Of a stretch of DNA of 64,000 nt, positions 26,273-35,357 are shown one piece after another. Position numbers and translations under genes: made by a program. Every line of letters begins with the position of its first letter. Position 1 is the stretch's first letter. The stretch covers positions 310,001-374,000 of the forward strand of contig NZ_JAUFQJ010000007.1 of the NCBI RefSeq assembly GCF_030409685.1, read 5' to 3'. The notes under the pieces are model-generated. The model was not told the origin of the DNA. It did no database searches and worked only from the letters and a program-made list of their open reading frames with translations. This stretch comes from Ferruginibacter paludis (lineage in GTDB: Bacteria; Bacteroidota; Bacteroidia; Chitinophagales; Chitinophagaceae).

Positions 26273-26369
26273 GGCAATTGTTGTTTGTAAATAGAAATAG
26301 TTATAACACTGATGCAAATTTAAGATTGGGTAAATGTAAATGTTTATTTTTTTGCTGATTGTTTAACAC

Positions 26370-28337
26370 CTAACGGACTAATACAATGCTGCCTTTTCTT
26401 ATTATCTTTTTTCCATTACCCCGCTTCATTTCAAGGTAATAAACATAAGTGCCTGGTGCTTGTGGCGTGCCCTGGAAATTCCCATCCCAGCCCATGTTTG
26501 GATTGGCAGTACTAAAAACTTTTTTACCCTGCCGGTTAAAAATGGCAAAGGAAATAAGCGGGTAGCTGTCCGGTGGGATGATGTGATAAACGTCATTCAG
26601 GCCGTCTGCATTCGGAGAAAATGCACCCGGCAAAAAGATATCTTTATATACATGAACGGTGGTGGTTGAGCTGGCATCGCCACATCCGGTTGTTGCAGAT
26701 GCAGACAGGGTATAACTTGTTTCAACTAAGGGTGCCACACGGGGTTGAATCACCTGGTCAACAGCCACAGCACCAGTAGATGTCCATAGATAGTATACAC
26801 CAGTACCCTTCACTGATCCGTTCAGTAGAACAGTATCACCCGCCAGTATAAATTGATCAGCACCCGCACTTACCACTGCCTTTTTAAGTATGTTGATATT
26901 TACCAATGCAGAATCTTTGCAGCCATACATGTTAGTCAATACAACTTGGTATTGGATAGAATCATGGGGTGTGGAAAACGGGTTGCCAATGTTTGTATCA
27001 GACAGGTAAGCAGCTGGAGTCCAGGCAAAATTTCCTTCTCCACTTGCGGCAAGATGCACCGTTGTACCCTCGCAAACTGTATACACCGGATTGGTTGCAA
27101 TGGCAGCCCCGGGATATACTGTCAGCAGAAAACTGTCCAACGCTGTGCAACCTACATCATCGGAGGCCAGTAAGGTATACAATCCCTGATCTGCGTAATT
27201 AATATCTTTAATTACCGGCATTGGCTGGCTGCTTTGATATCCGTTGGGGCCCTTCCATTCGTAGTGCTGAAAGCCGGAACGAGTTGGAAGAACAAGTTCA
27301 CTGTTTAAACAAGCTGGCAAAGGTTGCAAAGGCAACTGATCCGGGCCGGGATGAACATTGGTAACAATCATATCTGAATTAATGGTACAACTGGCAATGC
27401 CCAGGTTAATTTGCTGGGCCATCCAAAACCTGTAGGCAATAATGCCCTGGTTTCTTCGTGGGATGAGATAAGTCGGCGTATTGGCACCCGGAATGTCTGA
27501 CCATATCCTGCCACCATCAGTACTCTGCTGCCAGTGCATTGCAGGGTCTATAAAGCCGGTGGTATAATTTGCTTCCAAAAGCAATGTATCTTTATAACCA
27601 CTACACAGATCAATTTGTTGAATTTGCTTTCCATCCAATGTAAGGGTAATACCTGGCCCGGCAGGTTTTAGACTCACATTGTCCATTACAAAGGCACAGC
27701 CGCAGCTTCCTGTTGCATTATTCTTAATACGCAACACGATGGGCATGGGTACGGGTGGCGTTGTATAACAAACGCCATATTCTGTCCAGTATCTTGCAAC
27801 AGTAATTGGTAAATCTCCTGTGTTGTACGATTCCAGGATGGTGCCATCTGTCGCTTCTACGCTGAAGGTGATATTAGGCAAAGCCGGCGTACCCCCGCAG
27901 GCCGTCTCCCGCAGAACATTTGTTATAAAGGCAGCAAACTGGTAGGTAGTGTTGCCACACAAACCATCTACCTTTTGCACTAAAACTGTTCCCGAATGAG
28001 CGCCGCCGTTTACCAGCATATAATGTCCTTCAAAGTCGTGGGTATAATCCCCGACCAGTATAGTCCACGTATCGCCGAAACAACCCGGTAACTGATGCTC
28101 GATGGCATATTGCCCTTCAGAAGGACAGCCATTTGCGTAGGTAAAAGAAGTTGCATCTGAAGCCAGCGGCTGGGAAGGGCCTGCACCAAATGTAATGTTG
28201 AGTACCGGCGCTCCCAGGTTACCATTCCAAAGTTGTGCCTGCACAGCGTTGGACCAACAAATAAATAGAATGAGACAACGGTATATTTTTAAACGGTAAA
28301 TGATAGAAAACAGGCTTGTAAAAAACGGCATAAGCAT
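26370..28337 (-). CDS. Type IX-secreted protein with Ig/PKD-like modules and C-terminal sorting domain
   Basis: A 655-residue secreted protein. Residues 1-35 hold a signal peptide (cleavage after AVQAQ). The N-terminal part (about 40-225) resembles a carbohydrate/galactose-binding-like beta-sandwich (LVNGGAHSGTVLVQKVDGLCGNT), followed by Ig-like repeats (about 235-560) and a C-terminal type-B sorting domain (about 565-655) with FLPGAFSPNADGLNDVY, FAIFNRQGKKVF and GWDGNFQGTPQAPGTYVYYLE. Expected location is the cell surface or medium through the type IX system. Confidence 0.88.
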   Translation of the reverse strand: MLMPFFTSLFSIIYRLKIYRCLILFICWSNAVQAQLWNGNLGAPVLNITFGAGPSQPLASDATSFTYANGCPSEGQYAIEHQLPGCFGDTWTILVGDYTHDFEGHYMLVNGGAHSGTVLVQKVDGLCGNTTYQFAAFITNVLRETACGGTPALPNITFSVEATDGTILESYNTGDLPITVARYWTEYGVCYTTPPVPMPIVLRIKNNATGSCGCAFVMDNVSLKPAGPGITLTLDGKQIQQIDLCSGYKDTLLLEANYTTGFIDPAMHWQQSTDGGRIWSDIPGANTPTYLIPRRNQGIIAYRFWMAQQINLGIASCTINSDMIVTNVHPGPDQLPLQPLPACLNSELVLPTRSGFQHYEWKGPNGYQSSQPMPVIKDINYADQGLYTLLASDDVGCTALDSFLLTVYPGAAIATNPVYTVCEGTTVHLAASGEGNFAWTPAAYLSDTNIGNPFSTPHDSIQYQVVLTNMYGCKDSALVNINILKKAVVSAGADQFILAGDTVLLNGSVKGTGVYYLWTSTGAVAVDQVIQPRVAPLVETSYTLSASATTGCGDASSTTTVHVYKDIFLPGAFSPNADGLNDVYHIIPPDSYPLISFAIFNRQGKKVFSTANPNMGWDGNFQGTPQAPGTYVYYLEMKRGNGKKIIRKGSIVLVR

Positions 28338-28494
28338 GCAATTGAAATTTTCATCTCTTTATAAATATAAACAGAAACTAACTAATCACTTTTATTTTTA
28401 ACAAGCCCCGCCAGTACAATGTTTATCTAAATGGCTTGATTTAATACCAGACGGGATCACTGTTACCAACGTGACTTATCGCACAATAGTTGCG

Positions 28495-28521
28495 TTCCCG
28501 GGATTATTTCAATCCCGGGAA
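28495..28521. repeat. Perfect 11-bp inverted repeat with CCCGGG core
   Basis: TTCCCGGGATT (28495-28505) and AATCCCGGGAA (28511-28521) are exact complements with a 5-base loop. It lies in the 286-bp space between two divergent genes. No T-run follows on either strand, so an operator or cruciform is more likely than a terminator. Confidence 0.6.
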
Positions 28522-28623
28522 GTGCGTGGGTCATCTTTTGATTGAAAGCATAGTTAAACAGAACCAATACCGCCTTGTTCATTTGAACGCATTTTAAAGT
28601 AACTTGGCAATCAAACTGACATT

Positions 28624-29949
28624 ATGAGAAATATCCTGGTGACTACTCTGCTGGCTTTAGTAAGCCTGTCTTCAACTGCACAGAACGCGGCCCTGAGAAA
28701 GGAGGCTGACAATGCCGCGGATAAAATAGAACAAAAGGTAATCGGCTGGCGGCGGGATATACATGAACATCCCGAACTGGGCAACCACGAAGTTCGCACA
28801 GCAGCGCTCATTGCAAAACACCTGGAGTCTTTAGGTATTGAAGTTAAAACCGCAGTCGGGGTTACCGGCGTGGTAGGAATTTTAAAAGGAGATAAACCCG
28901 GACCGGTAGTAGCTTTAAGGGCCGATATGGATGCGTTGCCTGTTACTGAAAGAACACCTGTTCCGTTTGCATCAAAAGTAAAAGTGCAATACAATGGCAA
29001 AGAAACCGGCGTAATGCACGCATGCGGACATGATACGCATGTTGCTATACTGATGGGTGTTGCCGAAGTATTGGCGGGGATGAAAAAAGAATTGAAAGGT
29101 ACCGTGAAATTTATTTTTCAGCCAGCTGAAGAAGGTGCTGCACAGGGAGAAGATGCGGGTGCGGAACTGATGATAAAGGAAGGAGTGATGGAGAATCCTA
29201 AAGTGGATGTTGCATTTGGTTTGCATATTAATTCGCAAACAGAAGTGGGTAAAATAAAATACAAGCCCGGTGGAATTCTGGCCAGCGTAGATGATATGAA
29301 AATAATTGTAAAAGGGCGGTCTGCTCACGGGGCTTACCCCTGGTCGGCCATTGATCCTATTGTTGCTGCTGCGCAAATCATTAATAATTTACAGGCCATC
29401 GTAAGCCGCAATTTAAACATTACCGAAAATGCAGGCATAGTAACCATTGGGGCTATCAACGGCGGCAACAGGGGAAATATCATTCCTGAAAAAGTTGAAA
29501 TGCTGGGCACCATCCGGGCTTTAAAACAAGAGGATAGGAAGATGCTGATTGCAAGAGTACGGGAAGTTGTTACCAAAACAGGGGAGAGCGCGGGTGTTAC
29601 CGCAGAAGCCATTATTCCGTACGAATCCAGTTTCCCTGTAACCTTTAATGATCCTGCTTTAACAGAAAAAATGCTGCCTTCTTTACAGCAATCCGCGGGC
29701 AGGGAAAATGTTGTTTTAACCGTTGCGCAAACGGGTGCCGAAGATTTTTCTTTTTACCAGGAAAAAGTACCCGGCCTGTTTTTCTTTTTAGGCGGTATGC
29801 CAAAAGGCGGTAATCCATTAACCGCTCCATCACACCATACGCCTGATTTTTTTATTGATGACAGCGGGTTAAAATTGGGTGTGGAAACGCTGGCTAATCT
29901 TACACTTGATTATATGGAAATGGATAAGCTATCTGCGAAGAAAAAATAA
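28624..29949 (+). CDS. Exported M20-family amidohydrolase
   Basis: A 441-residue zinc peptidase/amidohydrolase of the M20D group (hippurate hydrolase, N-acyl-amino-acid and IAA-amino-acid hydrolase relatives). A signal peptide (MRNILVTTLLALVSLSSTAQ) is followed by RRDIHEHPELGNHE, the metal motif HACGHDTH (near residue 136), the catalytic Glu pair in PAEEG (near 167), the lid-domain GRSAHGAYPWSAIDPI and the last ligand region in TAPSHHTPDF. It should hydrolyse amide bonds of acylated amino acids in the periplasm. Export is a feature of only part of the family. Confidence 0.92.
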   Translation: MRNILVTTLLALVSLSSTAQNAALRKEADNAADKIEQKVIGWRRDIHEHPELGNHEVRTAALIAKHLESLGIEVKTAVGVTGVVGILKGDKPGPVVALRADMDALPVTERTPVPFASKVKVQYNGKETGVMHACGHDTHVAILMGVAEVLAGMKKELKGTVKFIFQPAEEGAAQGEDAGAELMIKEGVMENPKVDVAFGLHINSQTEVGKIKYKPGGILASVDDMKIIVKGRSAHGAYPWSAIDPIVAAAQIINNLQAIVSRNLNITENAGIVTIGAINGGNRGNIIPEKVEMLGTIRALKQEDRKMLIARVREVVTKTGESAGVTAEAIIPYESSFPVTFNDPALTEKMLPSLQQSAGRENVVLTVAQTGAEDFSFYQEKVPGLFFFLGGMPKGGNPLTAPSHHTPDFFIDDSGLKLGVETLANLTLDYMEMDKLSAKKK

Positions 29950-29991
29950 TTTCCGGCGACTGGAAATCCCTGGTTAATGTCCGGTTACAAC

Positions 29992-31326
29992 TTACAGTGC
30001 GACATGCCCCCTGAATGCCAATACATTCACCGGCCCGCGATCTTTATTGTAGGCGGGATGCAGCACAAACTGGTAATCGAACGAAAGTGAAAATGCAGAA
30101 GATATCTGAGCCTGGTAATATATTTCTGTAATGCTTTCATGTCCGTAGTTCAGCTTTCCGTCGCCTATAATAAAACCATATAATCCGGCATTTAAAAACT
30201 GCTGGTGGTCTTTGGAAATACCGTTGACTACTTGTGCGATACCAATGTTATCTCCCGGTCTTTTCCATTGCGAGCCCTTTATGTTAACACCTGCACTGAC
30301 ACTTTCGTCTATCTCTGTAAAAGCCCAGGTAGCAGTTTTGCCATCATTGTAACTGGCTTTAAAAAATACTCCAAAGGAGGGATAAATTTCCTGTTCGGCG
30401 TTGATGCCAAGTCCATATTTTACACCGCCATATTTTTTCCATTCTTTAACACCACTATACACATCCACACTGCTGCTGTCCCTATTTTTAACGTCGTGTA
30501 AAGTTATGGCATAGGTGGGTGCCTGGGTTGCATTCCGGAACATAAGTAATCTTACAACGCCTGGCTTTGTCGCTTGCCAGCTTTTTTCTATCTCGAGTGT
30601 TTCCGAATGTGCTTTTGTTATTTTGTAGTCCAGCTGCAAGCCGTTGGCTTTGCGGGGAACCAGTACAGATGCAATTCTTACAGCCCAGGAGGGATGAACC
30701 AATTCGGCAATCAGCCCCTGCGTGTAACCGCGGGTATCAGCGGGGTAGTCCCAGGCCGCATTACTCATAAGCGACCAGTTTAAAAACTGTGTCCGCGGAT
30801 CATGACTGTATGTATTTTTATCAAAGAAATCAGCCAGACATATTTTACCTGCGGTGAATGTAATCCGGTTAGCCGGAACTGTTTCCGCTACCTGGTTCGC
30901 TCCGTCTTCAAATTTTTCATCAGCATTTTTTTTCAAAGAAATATATTGCGTCAGGTACAACCTTGCAATATATAATTTGGGGTCTGCACTTCCGATTCTG
31001 AAAGTCTCGCCATTGGTAAATCCCGCAATACCTTTGGCTGAGCTGAGGCCGGACCCACCGGCAATTTCCGGATTAACATATATGCCCGCATTTTTCCACA
31101 GTTTTCTGCCAATAAAAAGGGTAGTAGTAACCGACAGTTTTTGACGTTCAGCTTCGTTAACCAGGCTATTGTTACCCGAATATTTTGCTGTAAAAGCAGG
31201 GTGAGATTGGTTAACGGCCGTTAGCTGAAAATGAAATGACCAGTTTTTATTACTGTCTAAAAGTGATTGTGCAAAAACAGGGGTCGTGCATATTTGCACG
31301 AGCAGTAGTATTGAAAGTTGCTTCAT
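29992..31326 (-). CDS. OprB-family carbohydrate porin
   Basis: A 444-residue outer-membrane protein when started at MKQLSILLLVQICTTPVFAQ (ATG 31324-31326); 17 extra residues of a longer frame lack signal character. The body has the OprB pattern WSFHFQLTAVNQSHPAF, then a run of beta-strands (RLYLTQYISL, FTAGKICLADFFDKN, NWSLMSNAAWDYPADTRGY) and an aromatic-poor C-terminus AFRGHVAL. Expected role: diffusion of sugars or other small molecules across the outer membrane. It stands downstream and convergent to the M20 amidohydrolase, 42 bp apart. Confidence 0.82.
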   Translation of the reverse strand: MKQLSILLLVQICTTPVFAQSLLDSNKNWSFHFQLTAVNQSHPAFTAKYSGNNSLVNEAERQKLSVTTTLFIGRKLWKNAGIYVNPEIAGGSGLSSAKGIAGFTNGETFRIGSADPKLYIARLYLTQYISLKKNADEKFEDGANQVAETVPANRITFTAGKICLADFFDKNTYSHDPRTQFLNWSLMSNAAWDYPADTRGYTQGLIAELVHPSWAVRIASVLVPRKANGLQLDYKITKAHSETLEIEKSWQATKPGVVRLLMFRNATQAPTYAITLHDVKNRDSSSVDVYSGVKEWKKYGGVKYGLGINAEQEIYPSFGVFFKASYNDGKTATWAFTEIDESVSAGVNIKGSQWKRPGDNIGIAQVVNGISKDHQQFLNAGLYGFIIGDGKLNYGHESITEIYYQAQISSAFSLSFDYQFVLHPAYNKDRGPVNVLAFRGHVAL

Positions 31327-31426
31327 TCGAAGTTTGCATTTAATTCGCGGGTAGCGGATTCTATATTTTAAATACAATCAATCCTCCTCAACAAAGCGTT
31401 TTTATAGGATGATTTTTTATGTTGCT

Positions 31427-31918
31427 TTACATTGATTTTTCCAGTTCACCCTTGCTTCTTGCTTCGGCTAATTTTTTTAATTGTTTTGACATACGCATGT
31501 TGTTGTCTTTGTTTTCACAATAATCAAGCAACGTGATCATGGCGTTTAACCGGGCTACCTTTGTATCCCTGGCAGCTACTTTATTTTCAAGTGTATATTT
31601 TGCCAGGGCAGCCATATATTGGCCGATGAGGTCGTAATTTTCCTTGCCTATTTTGTCAGCAATATCTGTAAATGAAAACGAGTAATCTGGTGTTCCGTTC
31701 ATCCATTTGCCAATGAAGCGCAGCGCATTTAAACGATCCTTACTGTCTTTTTTAAAAGGAACTGCCAACAGGTAATTAGCAGTCTGCAAAACGAACGGTT
31801 CTGCAGGCTTATAATCCGTGGCCTTTTCCATTTTAACAAGGTCAAAATCAGTCAGCGTTTGTGCCTGCAAATGGTTAAATAATACAAAACAAAAAATAAA
31901 TAAAATAAACTGTCTCAT
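31427..31918 (-). CDS. Secreted protein of unknown function
   Basis: A 163-residue protein with signal peptide MRQFILFIFCFVLFNHLQAQ. The mature part is helical in appearance (YLLAVPFKKDSKDRLNALRFIGKW, ENYDLIGQYMAALAKYTLENK) with no family I recognise. It lies 100 bp upstream of the porin on the same strand and may be co-expressed with it. The C-terminal helix is rich in Lys and Glu. Confidence 0.65.
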   Translation of the reverse strand: MRQFILFIFCFVLFNHLQAQTLTDFDLVKMEKATDYKPAEPFVLQTANYLLAVPFKKDSKDRLNALRFIGKWMNGTPDYSFSFTDIADKIGKENYDLIGQYMAALAKYTLENKVAARDTKVARLNAMITLLDYCENKDNNMRMSKQLKKLAEARSKGELEKSM

Positions 31919-32114
31919 AATAATGTTTTACCAGCTGATGGATTTTTTTTGAGACTGCAAAATACTGCATCAGCTAGTTTTAACGGCGTTATTTTTTTTG
32001 ATAAATGCGATATTGAAAAAAATGATCTTTTTGAAACAAATTACGCTTACCGTAGGCTCCATGTTACATGCGTCGGATATGGTCGGATATGCCCGTTAAA
32101 ATGTGTTGAGCTAC

Positions 32115-32684
32115 TTATCCTAAGATTTTTGATACAAAATCCGAATGCAGGCTGATTTTCATAAAGGCAGCTAATCCCAGAAAAATTCCCGTGCAGCTTA
32201 CAGCAGAAGCAAAATAAAACAGCCATTTTTTTTGCGTAAGAGATGCAACGCCCAGCATGGCGATCGAGATGGTCAGCAGTGCATCAGTCATGTCGAACTG
32301 GTCATCAAAAAGATTAATGTTGTCATATTGTTTCTGGAATCCCTGAGCCTCAGCTTTAATAGCTTCTTTTTCTTTTTCGTAACGGGCAATGGTAGCTTCA
32401 TAATTTTTTATCACGTCAGTATTTACCACAGGTGATTGCAATTTTAACACAGACAGTGTATTTTCAGCAATAGCCTGCTTGGTACTTTTTGCCTCAAAAT
32501 AACTCCAGGAATTTAATGCATTGGCTTGCGCCTGCGACATTGCCTGCACAATATTGCCATCTTTTACATTGCACAACGCCATAAATGTGGCAGTTACTGC
32601 AACCATTACCGCTATCATGGAGTTAAGTTTATTTTTTGCGGCGTGTTCTACCTGTTCCTGAATAGCTTCGTCAATTTCGGCCAT
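32115..32684 (-). CDS. DUF4337 domain membrane protein
   Basis: A 189-residue inner-membrane protein. The start (EIDEAIQEQVEHAAKNKLNSMIAVMVAVTATFMALCNVKDGN) holds the first transmembrane helix, and LNSWSYFEAKSTKQ is the DUF4337 hallmark. A charged coiled-coil segment (about 90-120) is followed by two more hydrophobic segments (about 133-150 and 155-172). Function unknown; the family is common in Bacteroidota and Proteobacteria. Confidence 0.85.
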   Translation of the reverse strand: MAEIDEAIQEQVEHAAKNKLNSMIAVMVAVTATFMALCNVKDGNIVQAMSQAQANALNSWSYFEAKSTKQAIAENTLSVLKLQSPVVNTDVIKNYEATIARYEKEKEAIKAEAQGFQKQYDNINLFDDQFDMTDALLTISIAMLGVASLTQKKWLFYFASAVSCTGIFLGLAAFMKISLHSDFVSKILG

Positions 32685-32873
32685 GGTAAATGATTGTTTT
32701 AAAAGCCTGCACTGGCCTAGTTAATAATTCTGTTTCTTTTTTTTTAGAAACACAGCATAAACAAATGTATTGGCAGATGAGTGAAACAGCCGTTGCCGTT
32801 TTGTTAATAACAAATTGATAACGGTCGTTTAGTTAGTTACAACTATCAAAAAGATATTGCATTAGCAGAGCCA

Positions 32874-34853
32874 TTACAAAATACAGCAGGAGGGCGTTAG
32901 CTGTTGCAGAATTTTTTTATATAAATCAATTGCCTGGTAAGGCTTTGCTATGTAATCATTCATACCTGCAAACAGGCATTTTTTCTGATCGGAAATAAGG
33001 GCCGATGCCGTCATGGCAATGATTGGCAGCTTGCTTACCTCTTCCGGCATTTGGTACCTGATTATTTTGGTGGCTTCATAGCCATCCATTTCGGGCATTT
33101 GAATATCCATCAGAATGATATCTGCCCGGATGTCTTTCAGCAGCTCAATGGCCTCTTTGCCGTGGTTGGCCACTTCCACTGTGGCGCCCTGGCTTTCCAA
33201 TAATTTAACTGCTACTTTCTGGTTAACAAGATTGTCTTCTACCAGCAAAATATGAATGCCGGCCAGGGCATTCCGCAGGTTCGGTTCAGAAGTTTCCCCT
33301 CTGGCGGGATTGTCACCAGACTGCTGTTTGCCTTTTAACAGGGTAAGGTAGAAAGAGAAAGTACTGCCTTCGTGCTGGTGGCTTCGCACAGTGATGGATC
33401 CGCCCAGCAACTGTATTAATTGTTTGGTAATGGTAAGGCCAAGCCCCGTGCCACCATACTTCCTGGTAGAATCTCCCGATACCTGCATAAAGCGTTCGAA
33501 TATGGAATCTATTTTATCTGCCGCAATACCAATTCCTGTATCTGAAACAATAAATTCCAGGGCAACTGACTCATCAGATTGCTCCTGCAGGTTGATAATT
33601 ACATTTACCTCACCCTTGTGTGTAAACTTAATTGCATTGCTTACCAGGTTTAGCAAAATCTGGTTTAAGCGATAAGGATCGCCTGATAATACAGACGGTA
33701 TATTTTCATCGATGGTGCAGTGTAGCAAAATCCCTTTCTCATCAGCCCTGTATTGATTCATTTTAATACAATTGGTGATGAGATCCGCAAAGAGATAGTC
33801 TTTTTGGACAAGCGTTATTTTTCCTGCCACTATTTTAGTAAGATCAAGAATGTCATTGATGATGGCCATCAGGTTGCCGGTGGATTGCTGAATGTTTTCC
33901 ACAAATTCTTTTTGATCTTCATTTAAATCGGTGGCAGAAAGCAACTGTGTCATTCCTATAACACCATTCATGGGAGTTCTAATTTCATGGCTCATGTTGG
34001 CAAGGAATTGTTCCTGTGTTTTGCGGGCTTCTTCTGCCTCAATTCTCGCCTGCTCAGTTTCCAGTTCTGCCTTTTTTCTTTCTGTAATATCCTGGATGGA
34101 TCCAATCATCCGGACAGCTTTGTTTGCTTCATTTTTGATGATATAGCCCCTGCTGTTGATGTGGGCGTAGCTGCTATCGTTTTTCAAAAAGCGGTAGTCG
34201 CATTCCCATGAATTTTCCCCCTTTTCGATTGAATCGTGCAGGCTCCGCACGATTTTTTTTCGTTCATCAGGGTGAAGTGCACGGGTCCAGAATTTATCAG
34301 GAATATTTGTAATGTCTGTATTTACCGGCAGGTAATTCTTCAACCCCTGGCCAATCCATTTTACTTTATTTGTATCAAGATTCCAGTCCCATATAATATC
34401 GTTGGTTGCCTTTGAAATAATATCGTACCGTTCATTGTTCTCTTTTAAAAGTTCAATATTTTTTTTTCTTTCAATGCTATACCAAACAGATTTTTGCAGG
34501 GATTGTACATCATATTCTCCTTTCAGGATAAAGTCCTGCGCACCGAGCGAAATGGCTTTTAAAGCCAGGGCTGTATCTGATAAGCCGGATAAAATAATTA
34601 CGGGAATGGCAGGGCTTACTTTAACCAGTTTAAGATATGCATCGAGGCCGGAGCTGTCCGGTAAAAAAAAGTCGAGAAATATCAGCGAAAAAGATTTTTG
34701 TTGCAGGTGCATAATGCCCTCGGCGAGGGTTGAAGCCATGGTGATACCAGAGATAATCAGACTCGTATTTTCCAGGTGTGCCTCCAATAACACCTGGTCG
34801 CCGGGATTATCTTCTATAATCAGAATTGAGATACTGTTTTCTACCGCTTCCAT
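32874..34853 (-). CDS. Hybrid histidine kinase: receiver-PAS-kinase-receiver
   Basis: A 659-residue cytosolic hybrid kinase with receivers at both ends. First receiver (residues about 8-125) with phospho-acceptor Asp61 (FLDFFLPDSSG). PAS domain (about 140-260) with IISKATNDIIWDWNLDTNKV and a PAC tail. HisKA with H-box FLANMSHEIRTPMNG (His289). HATPase_c (about 385-510; NQILLNLVSNAIKFTHKGE, DTGIGIAADKI, GGTGLGLTIT). Second receiver (about 535-650) with Asp583 (IILMDIQMPEMDGY). The N-terminal receiver suggests it takes part in a relay fed by another kinase. No Hpt or output gene adjoins it. Confidence 0.93.
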   Translation of the reverse strand: MEAVENSISILIIEDNPGDQVLLEAHLENTSLIISGITMASTLAEGIMHLQQKSFSLIFLDFFLPDSSGLDAYLKLVKVSPAIPVIILSGLSDTALALKAISLGAQDFILKGEYDVQSLQKSVWYSIERKKNIELLKENNERYDIISKATNDIIWDWNLDTNKVKWIGQGLKNYLPVNTDITNIPDKFWTRALHPDERKKIVRSLHDSIEKGENSWECDYRFLKNDSSYAHINSRGYIIKNEANKAVRMIGSIQDITERKKAELETEQARIEAEEARKTQEQFLANMSHEIRTPMNGVIGMTQLLSATDLNEDQKEFVENIQQSTGNLMAIINDILDLTKIVAGKITLVQKDYLFADLITNCIKMNQYRADEKGILLHCTIDENIPSVLSGDPYRLNQILLNLVSNAIKFTHKGEVNVIINLQEQSDESVALEFIVSDTGIGIAADKIDSIFERFMQVSGDSTRKYGGTGLGLTITKQLIQLLGGSITVRSHQHEGSTFSFYLTLLKGKQQSGDNPARGETSEPNLRNALAGIHILLVEDNLVNQKVAVKLLESQGATVEVANHGKEAIELLKDIRADIILMDIQMPEMDGYEATKIIRYQMPEEVSKLPIIAMTASALISDQKKCLFAGMNDYIAKPYQAIDLYKKILQQLTPSCCIL

Positions 34854-35357
34854 TTGGCTGTTTAATAGTTGTTCTTCACTGAATTGTAGCAGTTGTTCCT
34901 CTAACGAACACTACTAATTTCTATTGCTTGCCTACAGCTAACGCATTCCTAAAAGCGGGCATAAGTGTAAAGTTGGGATGTTTGGCAACAATATTTTGTA
35001 AGAATGCAATTAGGCTGTTGTAGAAAAAATCTTAGAATACTGTTGCAACAGGACTGAACTTTTAATTCAAATGTGCCGAACCCTTCAATTTTCTTCATCA
35101 CTTCCTCTGGCCCAAAACAGAGATTTATTACGATTAAAGAAAATATGGAAATGACGAAATGGACGATTGCCGGATTTTTTGTTTAACTCCCTGATGTGCA
35201 ACACACTTTTCAGCAGGTTTCGTCGTTATATTTGGAATAGTTAATTTTTATTAAGGGTTACCGATTTTTAAGGCAGTTTTACCTGGGTATTTAATTGAAA
35301 ACAAGCTCATCAGGTAGGCGCCCCGAAAAGCGGTCCTTATAACTGATATCCAATTTC
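34854..35357. other. Intergenic region upstream of the giant secreted protein
   Basis: 504 bp between divergent genes with no gene. TATATTTG at 35227-35234 matches the -7 box TAnnTTTG on the plus strand, 124 bp before the ATG of the giant protein, but no TTG at the right spacing supports it. No strong hairpin seen. Confidence 0.45.
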
